Positions 40,752 through 49,229 of a DNA stretch of 64,000 bases are shown here, one piece after another. Both the position numbers and the translations under genes were made by a program. Source of the DNA: a virus; IMG/VR virus record IMGVR_UViG_3300042197_001567, positions 27,095-91,094 of that record; one strand, written 5' to 3'. Positions within the stretch are counted from its first letter, which is position 1, and every line of letters begins with the position of its first letter. A model generated the notes under the pieces. It did not search any database. It was not told where the DNA came from and worked only from the letters and a program-made list of their open reading frames with translations.

Positions 40752-41954
40752 ATGGAATTTTATATCAAGAAGAACGCAACACTTCCGTTGCTAAAAATGC
40801 AAGTTGTTAAAGACGGACGAAGTGATTATAACAGATTTATGCAACTTCTGGAAGAATCTTCTATATTCTTTTCTATGGTTGATATCGAAACCGGAATTCC
40901 AAAAATACAAAACAAACCAGCGGGATTAGTTAATAAAACATTTTTAGATCCAAATGCTGATCCAGAATATTATATTTTTTATCAATTTTCAAATTTAGAA
41001 ACAAAAAAACCAGGAAGATACGAAGGTCAATTTATAATTGTGAATTATGAAGGAACTTTAATTTTACCAATTAGAGATAAATTATTTATAAACATACAAG
41101 AAAGTTTTATTTGTGACGACTTAAGTTATGATAATAATTGTTATGTTGTTGAATATCCTTGTTGTAATACAAAACCTGTTGGTCCTGTAACAACTACAAC
41201 AACCACAATTTGTTACGTACCTCCGATTACAACAACAACCACTACTATACCACCACCAACAACAACCACAACAACAACTTTAAGTCCTTTTAGCGCGACT
41301 ATAGTAACTTTGGTAATACCTGGGTCTGTAAAAGTTCAATCATATGTTCAATATAATTACGGTTTAGATGTTACCACATGTGTTAGTTTTGATGTAAATT
41401 TAGAAACTTCAAATGGAGATGTTTTAGTTGTTCCTAAACAAATACTTTTGAATTCTGGTGAAACTACAGGATACACAGAAACAATATTAGATTATTCTTA
41501 TTCTGGATTGTCAGATCAAACTTATTACTCTAATATAGATTTTAGCGGATCTACAGTTCCTGTAGAATACAATACTGAAATTATAACTCAAATAACACCA
41601 ACTCCTACTCCATCGGCAAGCGTCTTTCCAACATTATATTATGGTAAGTTGACATCAAGCGAATTTGATCCAGGAGATGAAACATTACTTCAAACTATTC
41701 AATCTGTTGATTCGGTTAACATTTATTTAGATGTAAATGCCGGTACAGGATATGTTTTTGTTTTGATTCCACAGTCAATGAATCAACCAATTCAATTTAG
41801 AAATAGCGTTAGTGGATGTAATGGATTTGTTGTTCCTATAATCAACAAACCAGATGTAACCATTATTGACATTTTTGGAAATATCCATATTTATAAAGTA
41901 TACAGAACATGGGTCTCAACGAATGCGCAAGTTGATCTATGGTTATGTGGATAA
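40752..41954 (+). CDS. Virion protein with three Thr-run linkers (400 aa)
   Basis: 400 residues. Residues 1-135 are a folded domain (MEFYIKKNATLPLLKMQV...YEGQFIIVNYEGTLILPIRDKLFINI). Residues about 147-176 hold three runs of six or seven Thr separated by ICYVPPI and IPPP. A second beta domain (about 180-275) follows, then a short PTPTPS spacer, and a C-terminal domain (about 295-400) with a Trp-rich end. The architecture is folded domain, mucin-like stalk, folded domain. It is probably a virion surface protein. Its position right after the glycosyltransferases fits O-glycosylation of the Thr tract, which is inferred. Confidence 0.7.
   Translation: MEFYIKKNATLPLLKMQVVKDGRSDYNRFMQLLEESSIFFSMVDIETGIPKIQNKPAGLVNKTFLDPNADPEYYIFYQFSNLETKKPGRYEGQFIIVNYEGTLILPIRDKLFINIQESFICDDLSYDNNCYVVEYPCCNTKPVGPVTTTTTTICYVPPITTTTTTIPPPTTTTTTTLSPFSATIVTLVIPGSVKVQSYVQYNYGLDVTTCVSFDVNLETSNGDVLVVPKQILLNSGETTGYTETILDYSYSGLSDQTYYSNIDFSGSTVPVEYNTEIITQITPTPTPSASVFPTLYYGKLTSSEFDPGDETLLQTIQSVDSVNIYLDVNAGTGYVFVLIPQSMNQPIQFRNSVSGCNGFVVPIINKPDVTIIDIFGNIHIYKVYRTWVSTNAQVDLWLCG
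41190..41279 (+). repeat. ACA/ACT codon repeat encoding Thr runs (40752 gene)
   Basis: Three blocks of alternating ACA, ACT and ACC codons encode six- to seven-residue Thr runs broken by short Pro-containing spacers. Same design as the tracts in the 25996 gene and in the tail sheath. Confidence 0.85.
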
Positions 41955-41975
41955 TATAATATGTAAATTCTTTAG

Positions 41976-42359
41976 ATGGCAGATTTTAGTACACTCGGTG
42001 GTGTAGGCATAATGGGTTTCATATCACCGATGGATTCCTTGGATACTTATGCGGTAATTGATCCTATTTATGGTGTTGATGGTTTAAGAAACGTGGATAC
42101 TGAATCTGATTTAGATTTCATATCATATGAAAGAAGAAGACCCGGTATGATTGTCGGTATCGGTAGTGGAGAAAAATATTATAAGTTAAAAAATGATTTT
42201 TGGACTTTTACAATAAGTGATTGGGAACAAATTTTTTTATATACAGTTTCGCAATCGGCCATTACATCTAATGAAATTATAGGAGGTCATTTAGATTATG
42301 TTTCACAAACTTTAGTTTTATCAAAAGCGTCTGGTGGTACAATAACAATTACCGGGTGA
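41976..42359 (+). CDS. Short virion protein ending in one fibre-type beta repeat; possibly truncated
   Basis: 127 residues. The first 95 residues form a small domain (GGVGIMGFISPMD...GMIVGIGSGEKYYKL). The last 28 residues, IIGGHLDYVSQTLVLSKASGG followed by TITITG, match one stalk repeat of the long fibre at 28309 (GGTLDYNAGQLTLDNNDGS and so on), where the chain would continue for many repeats. Here it stops at TGA, inside a 64-base convergent overlap with a minus-strand gene that also looks truncated at the same place. It may be the stump of a longer fibre gene, or a short natural adaptor. Confidence 0.6.
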   Translation: MADFSTLGGVGIMGFISPMDSLDTYAVIDPIYGVDGLRNVDTESDLDFISYERRRPGMIVGIGSGEKYYKLKNDFWTFTISDWEQIFLYTVSQSAITSNEIIGGHLDYVSQTLVLSKASGGTITITG

Positions 42360-42631
42360 GTTGATTTTGCAATTTCTCTATATATTTCTTTTATTTTTTG
42401 TTTTTCTTCTTCCGTAACTTCATAAATTTCTGTATCTTTAATCACAGATTTATTTTCTTTACCATCCCCTGATACAACTACCGGTTGATCAGAATGTTTT
42501 GAAACTTCAGTCATAAACAAACTTTTATATTCATTTGTAAACTCTTCAACATATTGGTTTTGCAAGTCCAATATTTCTAACTCATTGAGTAACATTTTAA
42601 ACCTATAGTTGTAAAATTTTTTATTTTTCAT
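42296..42631 (-). CDS. Possible truncated J-domain protein (111 aa)
   Basis: 111 residues. The middle (EEEKQKIKEIYREIAKSTHP, about 72-91) resembles helix II and loop of DnaJ-type J domains, which read ...YRxIAKxTHPDK in large phages; here the chain turns to VIVIVPPDAFDKTKV after His-Pro, so the essential Asp of HPD and helix III are missing. The last 64 bases are antisense to the end of the plus-strand gene. A recombination junction near 42357 could explain both gene ends. If the original protein was a J-domain co-chaperone, this form should not stimulate Hsp70. The J-domain reading is tentative. Confidence 0.5.
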   Translation of the reverse strand: MKNKKFYNYRFKMLLNELEILDLQNQYVEEFTNEYKSLFMTEVSKHSDQPVVVSGDGKENKSVIKDTEIYEVTEEEKQKIKEIYREIAKSTHPVIVIVPPDAFDKTKVCET

Positions 42632-42658
42632 TAATGATAAATAGAAAGAAATTTTGTT

Positions 42659-42687
42659 TTGACATTTGAAAGATAATCATTTATACT
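42659..42687 (+). promoter_or_regulatory. Sigma-70-type promoter for DNA polymerase
   Basis: TTGACA at 42659-42664, exactly 17 bases, then TATACT at 42682-42687. This matches the housekeeping sigma-70 consensus well and differs from the TATTTATA motif in front of structural genes, which fits early or middle expression of polymerase by host RNA polymerase. Confidence 0.65.
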
Positions 42688-42690
42688 TAA

Positions 42691-42722
42691 GAAGGAAGGG
42701 TAAATGTCGACCTAATTCGACA
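42691..42722 (+). promoter_or_regulatory. Leader with strong ribosome-binding site, three-codon ORF and hairpin
   Basis: GAAGGAAGGG (42691-42700) is a rare strong Shine-Dalgarno. It precedes ATG-TCG-ACC-TAA (42704-42715). TGTCGA (42705-42710) and TCGACA (42717-42722) form a 6-bp stem with six-base loop over that mini-ORF, 25 bases before the polymerase ATG. T4 gp43 represses its own translation at an RNA hairpin near its start, so a translational operator is possible. Confidence 0.45.
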
Positions 42723-42747
42723 GCTAATACACCAAACAAAAATAATT

Positions 42748-45531
42748 ATGATATCACAAGAAGAAATAGAAAATTTCTTACAGGGAAATGACACAGAAGA
42801 ATTTATCGTGGCAGTCGAATTTGATTATCAATCTGACCACATCTACAAAATAAAAGAAGTTCCTGGAAAGGGAAAAGAAATCCAAAGAGACAATTTAATT
42901 TCATTTGCGTGGGTTGGTGACCTGCGTGGTTTAAATTTTTATTCGGGGTCAAAGGCACTACAAAAAGAAGCCATGACCAAATACGGGATAATGATCGAAA
43001 AATTAAGAACCGATAACAATGAACGTCTAGAAAATGGTCTAACCTTTATGGTTAAATCATTAAAAGGGTATAGGGCTCTTACACAATTTTTCAGAGATGG
43101 TGGACTTGATCCTTGGGGTGAAAAATTAAAAGATAAAATTCTTATGTTACCCCCAGTTGAGCAGTACCTCATCTCAAAAGAAAAAAGATTGTTCAAAGGA
43201 TTCGAAGAATACAATGACATCACAAGACTTGTATTTGACCTTGAGACTACCTCTTTAGAACCTAAAGATGGTAGAATTTTTATGATCGGACTAAAAACAA
43301 ATAAAGGGTTTCAAAAAGTTATTGAGTGTACCAACGAAGATGAAGAAAGACGAGGTATTGCGGAGTTTTTTAGAATTATTGACGAAATCAAACCATCAAT
43401 CATTTCAGGATATAACTCATTCAACTTTGACTGGTATTGGATATATGAAAGATGTAGAATACTTAAACTTGACATAAAAAGAGTTGCGGTTTCCTTACAT
43501 AGAGAAAAAACAATTTCACAAAAAGAATCAATGTTGAAACTTGCAAACGAAGTTGAGAAGTTTACACAAACTCAAATGTGGGGATATAACATTATTGATA
43601 TTCTACATTCAGTTCGTCGTGCTCAAGCAATTAACTCAAACATCAAAGAAGCTGGTTTGAAGTATATTACAAAATATATTGAAGCAGAGGCCCCTGACCG
43701 AGTATATGTTGATCATGATAAAATTGGATCAATGTATCGAAACAAAGAAGAATATTGGTTAAATATTGAAAATGGTAAATACAAAAAATTTGGGGTAGAT
43801 CCAAAGGTTGATGAGGTGTGTGAAAGACATTCAAATGTATATATCAAAACAACTGGAGACGACATCATTGAGCGTTATCTTGACGATGACCTTGAAGAAA
43901 CTCTATTGGTTGATGAAGAATTCAATCAAGGTTCATTTTTATTGGCGTCACTTCTTCCAACAACATATGAAAGAGTTTCAACGATGGGTACCGCAACATT
44001 ATGGAAAATGTTGATGTTAGCTTGGTCTTATAAACATGGTCTTGCGATTCCTGAAAAAGGAGATAAAAGAAACTTCGTAGGAGGACTTTCTCGTTTGATC
44101 CGAACAGGATACTCAAGGAACGTATTAAAACTTGACTACTCGTCTCTATATCCATCTATTCAGTTAGTACATGATGTATTCCCCGAGTGTGATGTCACAG
44201 GCGCAATGAAAGGTTTATTATCATACTTTCGTAACACTCGTATTAAGTATAAACAATTGGCCGAGGAATATGCATCTATTGATAAAAAGAAATCAACTTC
44301 TTATGACCGTAAACAATTACCGATTAAGATCTTTATCAACTCCATGTTTGGTGCCCTGTCTGCCCCACAAGTTTTTCATTGGGGTGATATGGACAAAGGT
44401 GAGATGATTACTTGTACGGGTCGTCAATATCTTCGTATGATGATTAATTTCTTTATGGATCGTGGTTATACACCTCTTGTGATGGACACGGATGGTATTA
44501 ACTTCTCTGTTCCTGAAGGTGTCGAAGAAAGAAAGTATATTGGTAAAGGTCTGAACTGGAAAGTTGTTGATGGTAAAGAATATGTCGGTGAAGAAGCAGA
44601 TGTGATGGAGTTCAATGATTTTGCAATGAGAGGTGAGATGGCACTTGATACTGACGGACAATGGCCGGCGTGTATTAATTTGGCTCGAAAAAACTACGCT
44701 CTTATCACCGCAAAAGGTAAAATCAAACTTACAGGAAACTCAATCAAATCTAAAAAGATGCCAATCTATATTGAGAAGTTTTTGGATAAAGGAATTAAAT
44801 TACTTCTTGATGGTAAAGGTCAGGAGTTTGTTGAATACTATTATGAGTATGTACAACAAATCTTTGATCTACAAATTCCTTTAATGGATATTGCAAACAA
44901 GGCTAAAGTAAAACAAAGTACTGACGACTATATCATTCGTAGTAAACAAACAACAAAGGCGGGAAGTTTAATGTCTCGTCAGGCACATATGGAGTTAGCA
45001 ATAAAAGAAGGTCTTAATGTGAATCTTGGTGATGTGATATTCTATGTAAACAACGGAACTAAAGCTTCACACGGAGATGTTCAAAAAGTTAACAAACCAA
45101 AGAAAGGTTGGTCACAAGAACATATTGATACTTATGGTGGACCAATACCCGAAAATTTAGATTCTATAATACAACTTAATTGTTATCGTATTGATCCATT
45201 AGATTTAGAAAGTAACCCGACCATGAAAGGTCAGTACAATATTCAACGAGCAATTGCGACTTTTAACAAACGAGTAGAACCATTACTTGTTGTTTTCAAA
45301 CAAGAAGTAAGAAATAGTTTATTAGTTAAAAATCCGGAAGACAGACCATTTTTTACAAAAGTACAATGTGAACTAATCAATGGACAACCTTTTGATGAAG
45401 GAGATCAAGACAAACTAGAAGATGTTATGGTAATTTCAAATGAAGAAATGATTTACTGGAATAAAGTAGGTGTCAGTCCTTATCATATGTATGAATTGGC
45501 CGACCCCGAAATGAAGAAGTACGTGAAATAA
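42748..45531 (+). CDS. Family B DNA polymerase with 3'-5' exonuclease
   Basis: 927 residues, close to T4 gp43 length. Exonuclease motifs: VFDLETTSLE (Exo I, about 161-170) and YNSFNFDWYW (Exo II, about 222-231). Polymerase motifs: LDYSSLYPS (A, about 462-470), KIFINSMFGAL (B, about 527-537) and MDTDGINF (C, Asp 580 and 582). The replicative enzyme of T4-like phages works with clamp and helicase, which are outside this window. It is alone on the plus strand here, with its own sigma-70-like promoter and a structured leader, and ends 5 bases from a convergent gene without an obvious GC-rich terminator. Confidence 0.97.
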   Translation: MISQEEIENFLQGNDTEEFIVAVEFDYQSDHIYKIKEVPGKGKEIQRDNLISFAWVGDLRGLNFYSGSKALQKEAMTKYGIMIEKLRTDNNERLENGLTFMVKSLKGYRALTQFFRDGGLDPWGEKLKDKILMLPPVEQYLISKEKRLFKGFEEYNDITRLVFDLETTSLEPKDGRIFMIGLKTNKGFQKVIECTNEDEERRGIAEFFRIIDEIKPSIISGYNSFNFDWYWIYERCRILKLDIKRVAVSLHREKTISQKESMLKLANEVEKFTQTQMWGYNIIDILHSVRRAQAINSNIKEAGLKYITKYIEAEAPDRVYVDHDKIGSMYRNKEEYWLNIENGKYKKFGVDPKVDEVCERHSNVYIKTTGDDIIERYLDDDLEETLLVDEEFNQGSFLLASLLPTTYERVSTMGTATLWKMLMLAWSYKHGLAIPEKGDKRNFVGGLSRLIRTGYSRNVLKLDYSSLYPSIQLVHDVFPECDVTGAMKGLLSYFRNTRIKYKQLAEEYASIDKKKSTSYDRKQLPIKIFINSMFGALSAPQVFHWGDMDKGEMITCTGRQYLRMMINFFMDRGYTPLVMDTDGINFSVPEGVEERKYIGKGLNWKVVDGKEYVGEEADVMEFNDFAMRGEMALDTDGQWPACINLARKNYALITAKGKIKLTGNSIKSKKMPIYIEKFLDKGIKLLLDGKGQEFVEYYYEYVQQIFDLQIPLMDIANKAKVKQSTDDYIIRSKQTTKAGSLMSRQAHMELAIKEGLNVNLGDVIFYVNNGTKASHGDVQKVNKPKKGWSQEHIDTYGGPIPENLDSIIQLNCYRIDPLDLESNPTMKGQYNIQRAIATFNKRVEPLLVVFKQEVRNSLLVKNPEDRPFFTKVQCELINGQPFDEGDQDKLEDVMVISNEEMIYWNKVGVSPYHMYELADPEMKKYVK

Positions 45532-45535
45532 ATTT

Positions 45536-45907
45536 TTAAGAAAATTTCATACCATCAGAAGAAAGTATATACCAATTACCTTCAACAAACTGAAAAAGTA
45601 CTGAAGCACCTTTCTCTAAAAGTAATTCGTCCCAGTCATCATCAATCGAACCAACATCTGATTTGACAATTACATTTGTTAGTGATTTAATGTAGATTTT
45701 TTGATTTATTTGTGAGTTTAACAAAATCTCACATTGATCCACATCTTTTACTATCAATAAAGTTTCATCACTAACAGTGTATTCTGTTTCTGAAATTATT
45801 TTGTGAAGTTCATGAGGTTTTTGGATAATTACCTTTGGCTCAACATAGTGTTGTGTTTGATATTTCACAATGTTTTTTCTTGGGGTTACGTTTTCAATTC
45901 TTATCAT
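45536..45907 (-). CDS. Small hypothetical structural-type protein (123 aa)
   Basis: 123 residues, beta-rich. The part LLIVKDVDQCEILLNSQINQ...SLTNVIVKSDVGSIDDDWDEL...GASVLFQFVEGNWYILSSDGM resembles the small C-terminal 'tip' domains of phage fibres that read D...V.LNGN.W.I.SSDG. It overlaps the neck-protein gene by 4 bases and is probably cotranslated with it. Likely a virion part; not further identified. Confidence 0.6.
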   Translation of the reverse strand: MIRIENVTPRKNIVKYQTQHYVEPKVIIQKPHELHKIISETEYTVSDETLLIVKDVDQCEILLNSQINQKIYIKSLTNVIVKSDVGSIDDDWDELLLEKGASVLFQFVEGNWYILSSDGMKFS

Positions 45908-47028
45908 ATTACATAGATTTGTCTAGGCATTGCTCTAAATTTGAGCTGTTTATTTAGGTTTTCCGCCAACAACGCTTCTCTTTCCATAACCTTTTCAGGC
46001 TTCAACCTTGTTAACCTTCCTTCCGCGCCTATTAATTCTTCTATGAGTTTTGTCTTTTCATCCTTTGCTTCAGTGGCCAATGACTGGTAATCCATTGTCA
46101 AATCACCATCTGGCGCTTTTAAATTACCACTAAATTTACCTCTTACTTTAGATAATGTTTCTTTACAATATGCAATAAACCATCTTCTTACCCACACCTG
46201 AGCCGGATTATTTAAGTCTTCCCAACTCATTTTATTAAAAGGAACATCGGAAGGCATTTTAATAATATCGGGGTTATCAGCCAAACATTTGTCTCTGTCT
46301 GAACCCTCTGTATCGTAATACCAATACCATACTTTACCTTTCATAAGTGTTGAATTACCAAAATCAAATTTACCACCAGGTGTATTCATCAAGTGAAGTG
46401 CTTTTTTACCTCCAGGTAATGCGGTCACACGATAAGTTAAATCTCCCGCAATAATTCTTCTTTGTATGTTTATTTCTTGCATACGAAGTAACATATCAAA
46501 TGCTGGCATTAAAAAGTAACTACCTGACAAATTACCCACTTGAGCGTAACCCGCTGGTCCTGAAATACCACCACCCGCAATTCCACCAAAAGCCCATGGA
46601 TCAAACAACATATTATTCATAGTTGCCGGAGTAAACCATAAAACTTCATTCAACTCTCTGTTTGCTGGTATTTCATAAATTTGTTGGTTCGGAACCAATT
46701 GTACGTAATCTTTTTTTAGTACCCAGTCTCCACCTGCTTGTAACCCAACTATTTTTGAATACGCATATGTATATCTTGTTTCATAATCTAAACTTCTTGT
46801 TGTAAATGCCTTTGCTAGTGATTGAGTATCCAAATCTAAATTGTTAAGTGCGGTCCATTGAGACTCGATTAACCAATCTTGTACGTACTGCGAATATTCG
46901 TCAATAGAAAATTCCAAAAGGGTATCCATTTGTTCATCCTCTAGTTCGATACTTCTTAAGGGTGCTCCAAGTACGTGGCGTACTTTTTTGTATAGACTTG
47001 CTCTTTCTGTTTCACTAATTATTGACAT
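45904..47028 (-). CDS. Neck/head-completion protein, T4 gp13-like
   Basis: 374 residues. An N-terminal helical pair, KVRHVLGAPLRSIELEDEQMDTLLEFSIDEYSQY, is the usual start of gp13-type and related adaptor proteins. A loop region of uneven Gly/Ala-rich sequence (WAFGGIAGGGISGPAGYA) is followed by a C-terminal WVRRWFIAYCKETLSKVRGKFSG...APDGDLTMDYQSLATEAKDEK, typical of gp13 neck proteins. In T4, gp13 with gp14 seals the filled head and receives the tail. A TATTTATA motif lies at 47042-47049. Confidence 0.7.
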   Translation of the reverse strand: MSIISETERASLYKKVRHVLGAPLRSIELEDEQMDTLLEFSIDEYSQYVQDWLIESQWTALNNLDLDTQSLAKAFTTRSLDYETRYTYAYSKIVGLQAGGDWVLKKDYVQLVPNQQIYEIPANRELNEVLWFTPATMNNMLFDPWAFGGIAGGGISGPAGYAQVGNLSGSYFLMPAFDMLLRMQEINIQRRIIAGDLTYRVTALPGGKKALHLMNTPGGKFDFGNSTLMKGKVWYWYYDTEGSDRDKCLADNPDIIKMPSDVPFNKMSWEDLNNPAQVWVRRWFIAYCKETLSKVRGKFSGNLKAPDGDLTMDYQSLATEAKDEKTKLIEELIGAEGRLTRLKPEKVMEREALLAENLNKQLKFRAMPRQIYVI

Positions 47029-47041
47029 AAGATGTTTTCTC

Positions 47042-47049
47042 TATAAATA
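47042..47049 (-). promoter_or_regulatory. TATTTATA late-promoter-like motif
   Basis: Within GATATTTATAGAG, 13 bases upstream of the gp13-like gene start at 47028. Confidence 0.5.
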
Positions 47050-47059
47050 TCGCGTTGTC

Positions 47060-49153
47060 TTATTTTAACAACCTTTTCAAGTCTAATTTGAATCTTTGAT
47101 TTTTAGATAAATCCCTAATAATGTCTTGTGGTATATTAGATCCAAGATTATCCACACCATATTTTTTTCCAAACATATCAAATAAATTTAATATTTCTTG
47201 TGTGTTTTCGTCACCGATTAAAAAGTCACTATACTCTTGAAGTGATATGTTGGGGAATTGGATTCTTCCTTTGATAATATTTGGGTTGTCTAGTTTTAAT
47301 ATTTTAGAAGAAAATGTGATTGTTTGAGCTCCACTTTGTTTTCCCGTTCTTAACATGTCAGGTATTTTAGCGGCATTTATAAGAGCATCTTTATTGAAAT
47401 AAATCAATTCAATTTGATATGAATTTGGGTCTGGTACGCCGACAAGCATTCCGGTTATCTCACTCAACAGGTCGCCCAACATATCTTCACCAACATTTCT
47501 TATGTCTTGATTTTCATGTCTCAAAACTAAATCCACAAAGTTCGGGTATTTTGTCAAATCCATAAGAATTGCTTTGTTTTCTTCACTTCCATTATAATTT
47601 TTTATAAATAATTCAACAGACCTACGAACATTTTTTAATGAAATTTTTTCACTTTTGTTTCTTACAACCTTACAAGAAACTTTATCTCCAAATCTAGAAA
47701 CAACATCATAAGGGGAGTTTAACGCCGCCGCCATTTCACCTCCAAGTAAACCAGCAATAAGGGCTTCAAAATCATACCCCCTAGTTTTACTTTTAACCCA
47801 TCTTATATAATAATTATTAAATCTGTATCTAGATCTTTCAGAAACATTATTTAAGTCTAATGACATCAAACCAATTAAGGTTCTATCATAATTTAGATAA
47901 CCCCTCTCAATTGAACTTGTAATAATGTTGTTAATTGCATCGGTTGCCGCTTCACTATCTAAAGGGATCAGTCTGATTTTTTGAAGTTCCCTTTTCATTC
48001 TATTTTTTAGATCTAATTCTTGGTCGGTATCTTCTTTAAGTAATGTTCTTAAATAAGTTTCATTTAATTTCTTTTTTGTTTTTGAAACAAATAAATCATT
48101 AACAAATTCCCAGTTTACACTGTTCCAAAACTTTTTAATATATTGATCTCTTTTGTTTCTGTATCTTAAATAATATGCGTGTTCCCACAAATCCAAACCT
48201 AAAATAGGATAACCACCACCTTTTATAATGTTCATCAAAGGGTTGTCTTGATTTGGTGTCGACATTATTTTTAACTTATTACTTTTAGTTAAAACCAACC
48301 AAACCCATCCAGAACCAAAACGATCAAGTGCGACTTGGTTGAACTCGTCTTTCATTTTTTTTATGTTTCCAAAATCCTGATTAATCTTATTCAAAATTTC
48401 TTTCTTTGGTAATTGTTTTGTTGGTGACAACATTTTCCAAAACAATGCGTGATTAAAGGCTCCACCGGCATTATTTCTAACTTTTGTGTCATATAAACTA
48501 ATTGATCTAATTATTTCCTCAAGATCATCATATTTTCTTTTGGTATTTTTAAGAGCGTCGTTTAGTTTTTTCACATAAGTTTTGTAATGTTTGTTATAGT
48601 GGATATCCATAGTTTCCGGATCCACAAATTGTTTGATAGCAGAATAAGAATACGGTAATTTCTCAATACCAATTTGTTTCATTTCGTTTATAAATTCTTC
48701 TTGGATATTAATTTTTTCAGTTATTAAAATTTGTTCATTTAATAAATTTATTTTATTTTGAATTGATTCGTACATTAAAGGTTCTTTGATTGGATGATCT
48801 TTTTCAAACATTTTTAAAATTGACCCGGCTTTAGCACTTGCTTCATCCTCAATCGGTCCACCAATGTCTCCTGTTGGTTTTTTTCCTTTTGTGGTCATTT
48901 GCCATTCATGTATCCATTCATGAGCCAAAGTTCTTAATATGTCTCTATTGATTCTTTTCTTTGTGAAAACTTTAATTACTGATTTTGAATTTCTACTTCC
49001 AGTTGACATTTCACCAATTCTTTCACCAGTAAAAACAATACTCACATCATTTTTTAAAGGAAAATATTTTTGAAGGTATTTTATAAATTCATTTGATAAC
49101 TCAATATCCTTATCGGACATATCACATTCAATATGTTTGACTTTAACATTCAT
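47060..49153 (-). CDS. Zincin-like, superoxide dismutase and C-terminal domain fusion with [LI]xE sites
   Basis: 697 residues. Residues 1-125 hold TLAHEWIHEWQM with HEWIH (78-82) and a downstream IEDEASA (101-107), a zinc-metallopeptidase-like arrangement. A linker with NLLNE and ILITE follows (136-146). Residues about 160-355 are an Fe/Mn superoxide dismutase, with metal ligands His 185, His 235, Asp 321 and His 325, and typical GSGWVWLVL and DLWEHAYYLRY. A second linker holds KLNE and TLLKE (362-374). Residues 375-697 are a third domain; YDFEALIAGLLGGE and DKVSCKVVR hint at a nuclease-like fold, weakly. The sites could be cut by a prohead protease to free each domain in the capsid. Confidence 0.82.
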   Translation of the reverse strand: MNVKVKHIECDMSDKDIELSNEFIKYLQKYFPLKNDVSIVFTGERIGEMSTGSRNSKSVIKVFTKKRINRDILRTLAHEWIHEWQMTTKGKKPTGDIGGPIEDEASAKAGSILKMFEKDHPIKEPLMYESIQNKINLLNEQILITEKINIQEEFINEMKQIGIEKLPYSYSAIKQFVDPETMDIHYNKHYKTYVKKLNDALKNTKRKYDDLEEIIRSISLYDTKVRNNAGGAFNHALFWKMLSPTKQLPKKEILNKINQDFGNIKKMKDEFNQVALDRFGSGWVWLVLTKSNKLKIMSTPNQDNPLMNIIKGGGYPILGLDLWEHAYYLRYRNKRDQYIKKFWNSVNWEFVNDLFVSKTKKKLNETYLRTLLKEDTDQELDLKNRMKRELQKIRLIPLDSEAATDAINNIITSSIERGYLNYDRTLIGLMSLDLNNVSERSRYRFNNYYIRWVKSKTRGYDFEALIAGLLGGEMAAALNSPYDVVSRFGDKVSCKVVRNKSEKISLKNVRRSVELFIKNYNGSEENKAILMDLTKYPNFVDLVLRHENQDIRNVGEDMLGDLLSEITGMLVGVPDPNSYQIELIYFNKDALINAAKIPDMLRTGKQSGAQTITFSSKILKLDNPNIIKGRIQFPNISLQEYSDFLIGDENTQEILNLFDMFGKKYGVDNLGSNIPQDIIRDLSKNQRFKLDLKRLLK

Positions 49154-49157
49154 TGTT

Positions 49158-49165
49158 TATAAATA
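49158..49165 (-). promoter_or_regulatory. TATTTATA late-promoter-like motif
   Basis: Within GTATTTATAAAC, four bases upstream of ATG 49153 of the dismutase fusion. Confidence 0.5.
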
Positions 49166-49180
49166 CTTTGTAAAATAAAA

Positions 49181-49207
49181 ACCCCACTTGATTAGGTGGG
49201 GATTTTT
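49181..49207 (-). terminator. Bidirectional-looking terminator
   Basis: CCCCAC (49182-49187) pairs with GTGGGG (49196-49201), with T-runs on both strands. It lies after the minus-strand 49230 gene and before the dismutase fusion gene. Confidence 0.8.
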
Positions 49208-49229
49208 AAAATTTAATTCGATGATACTA

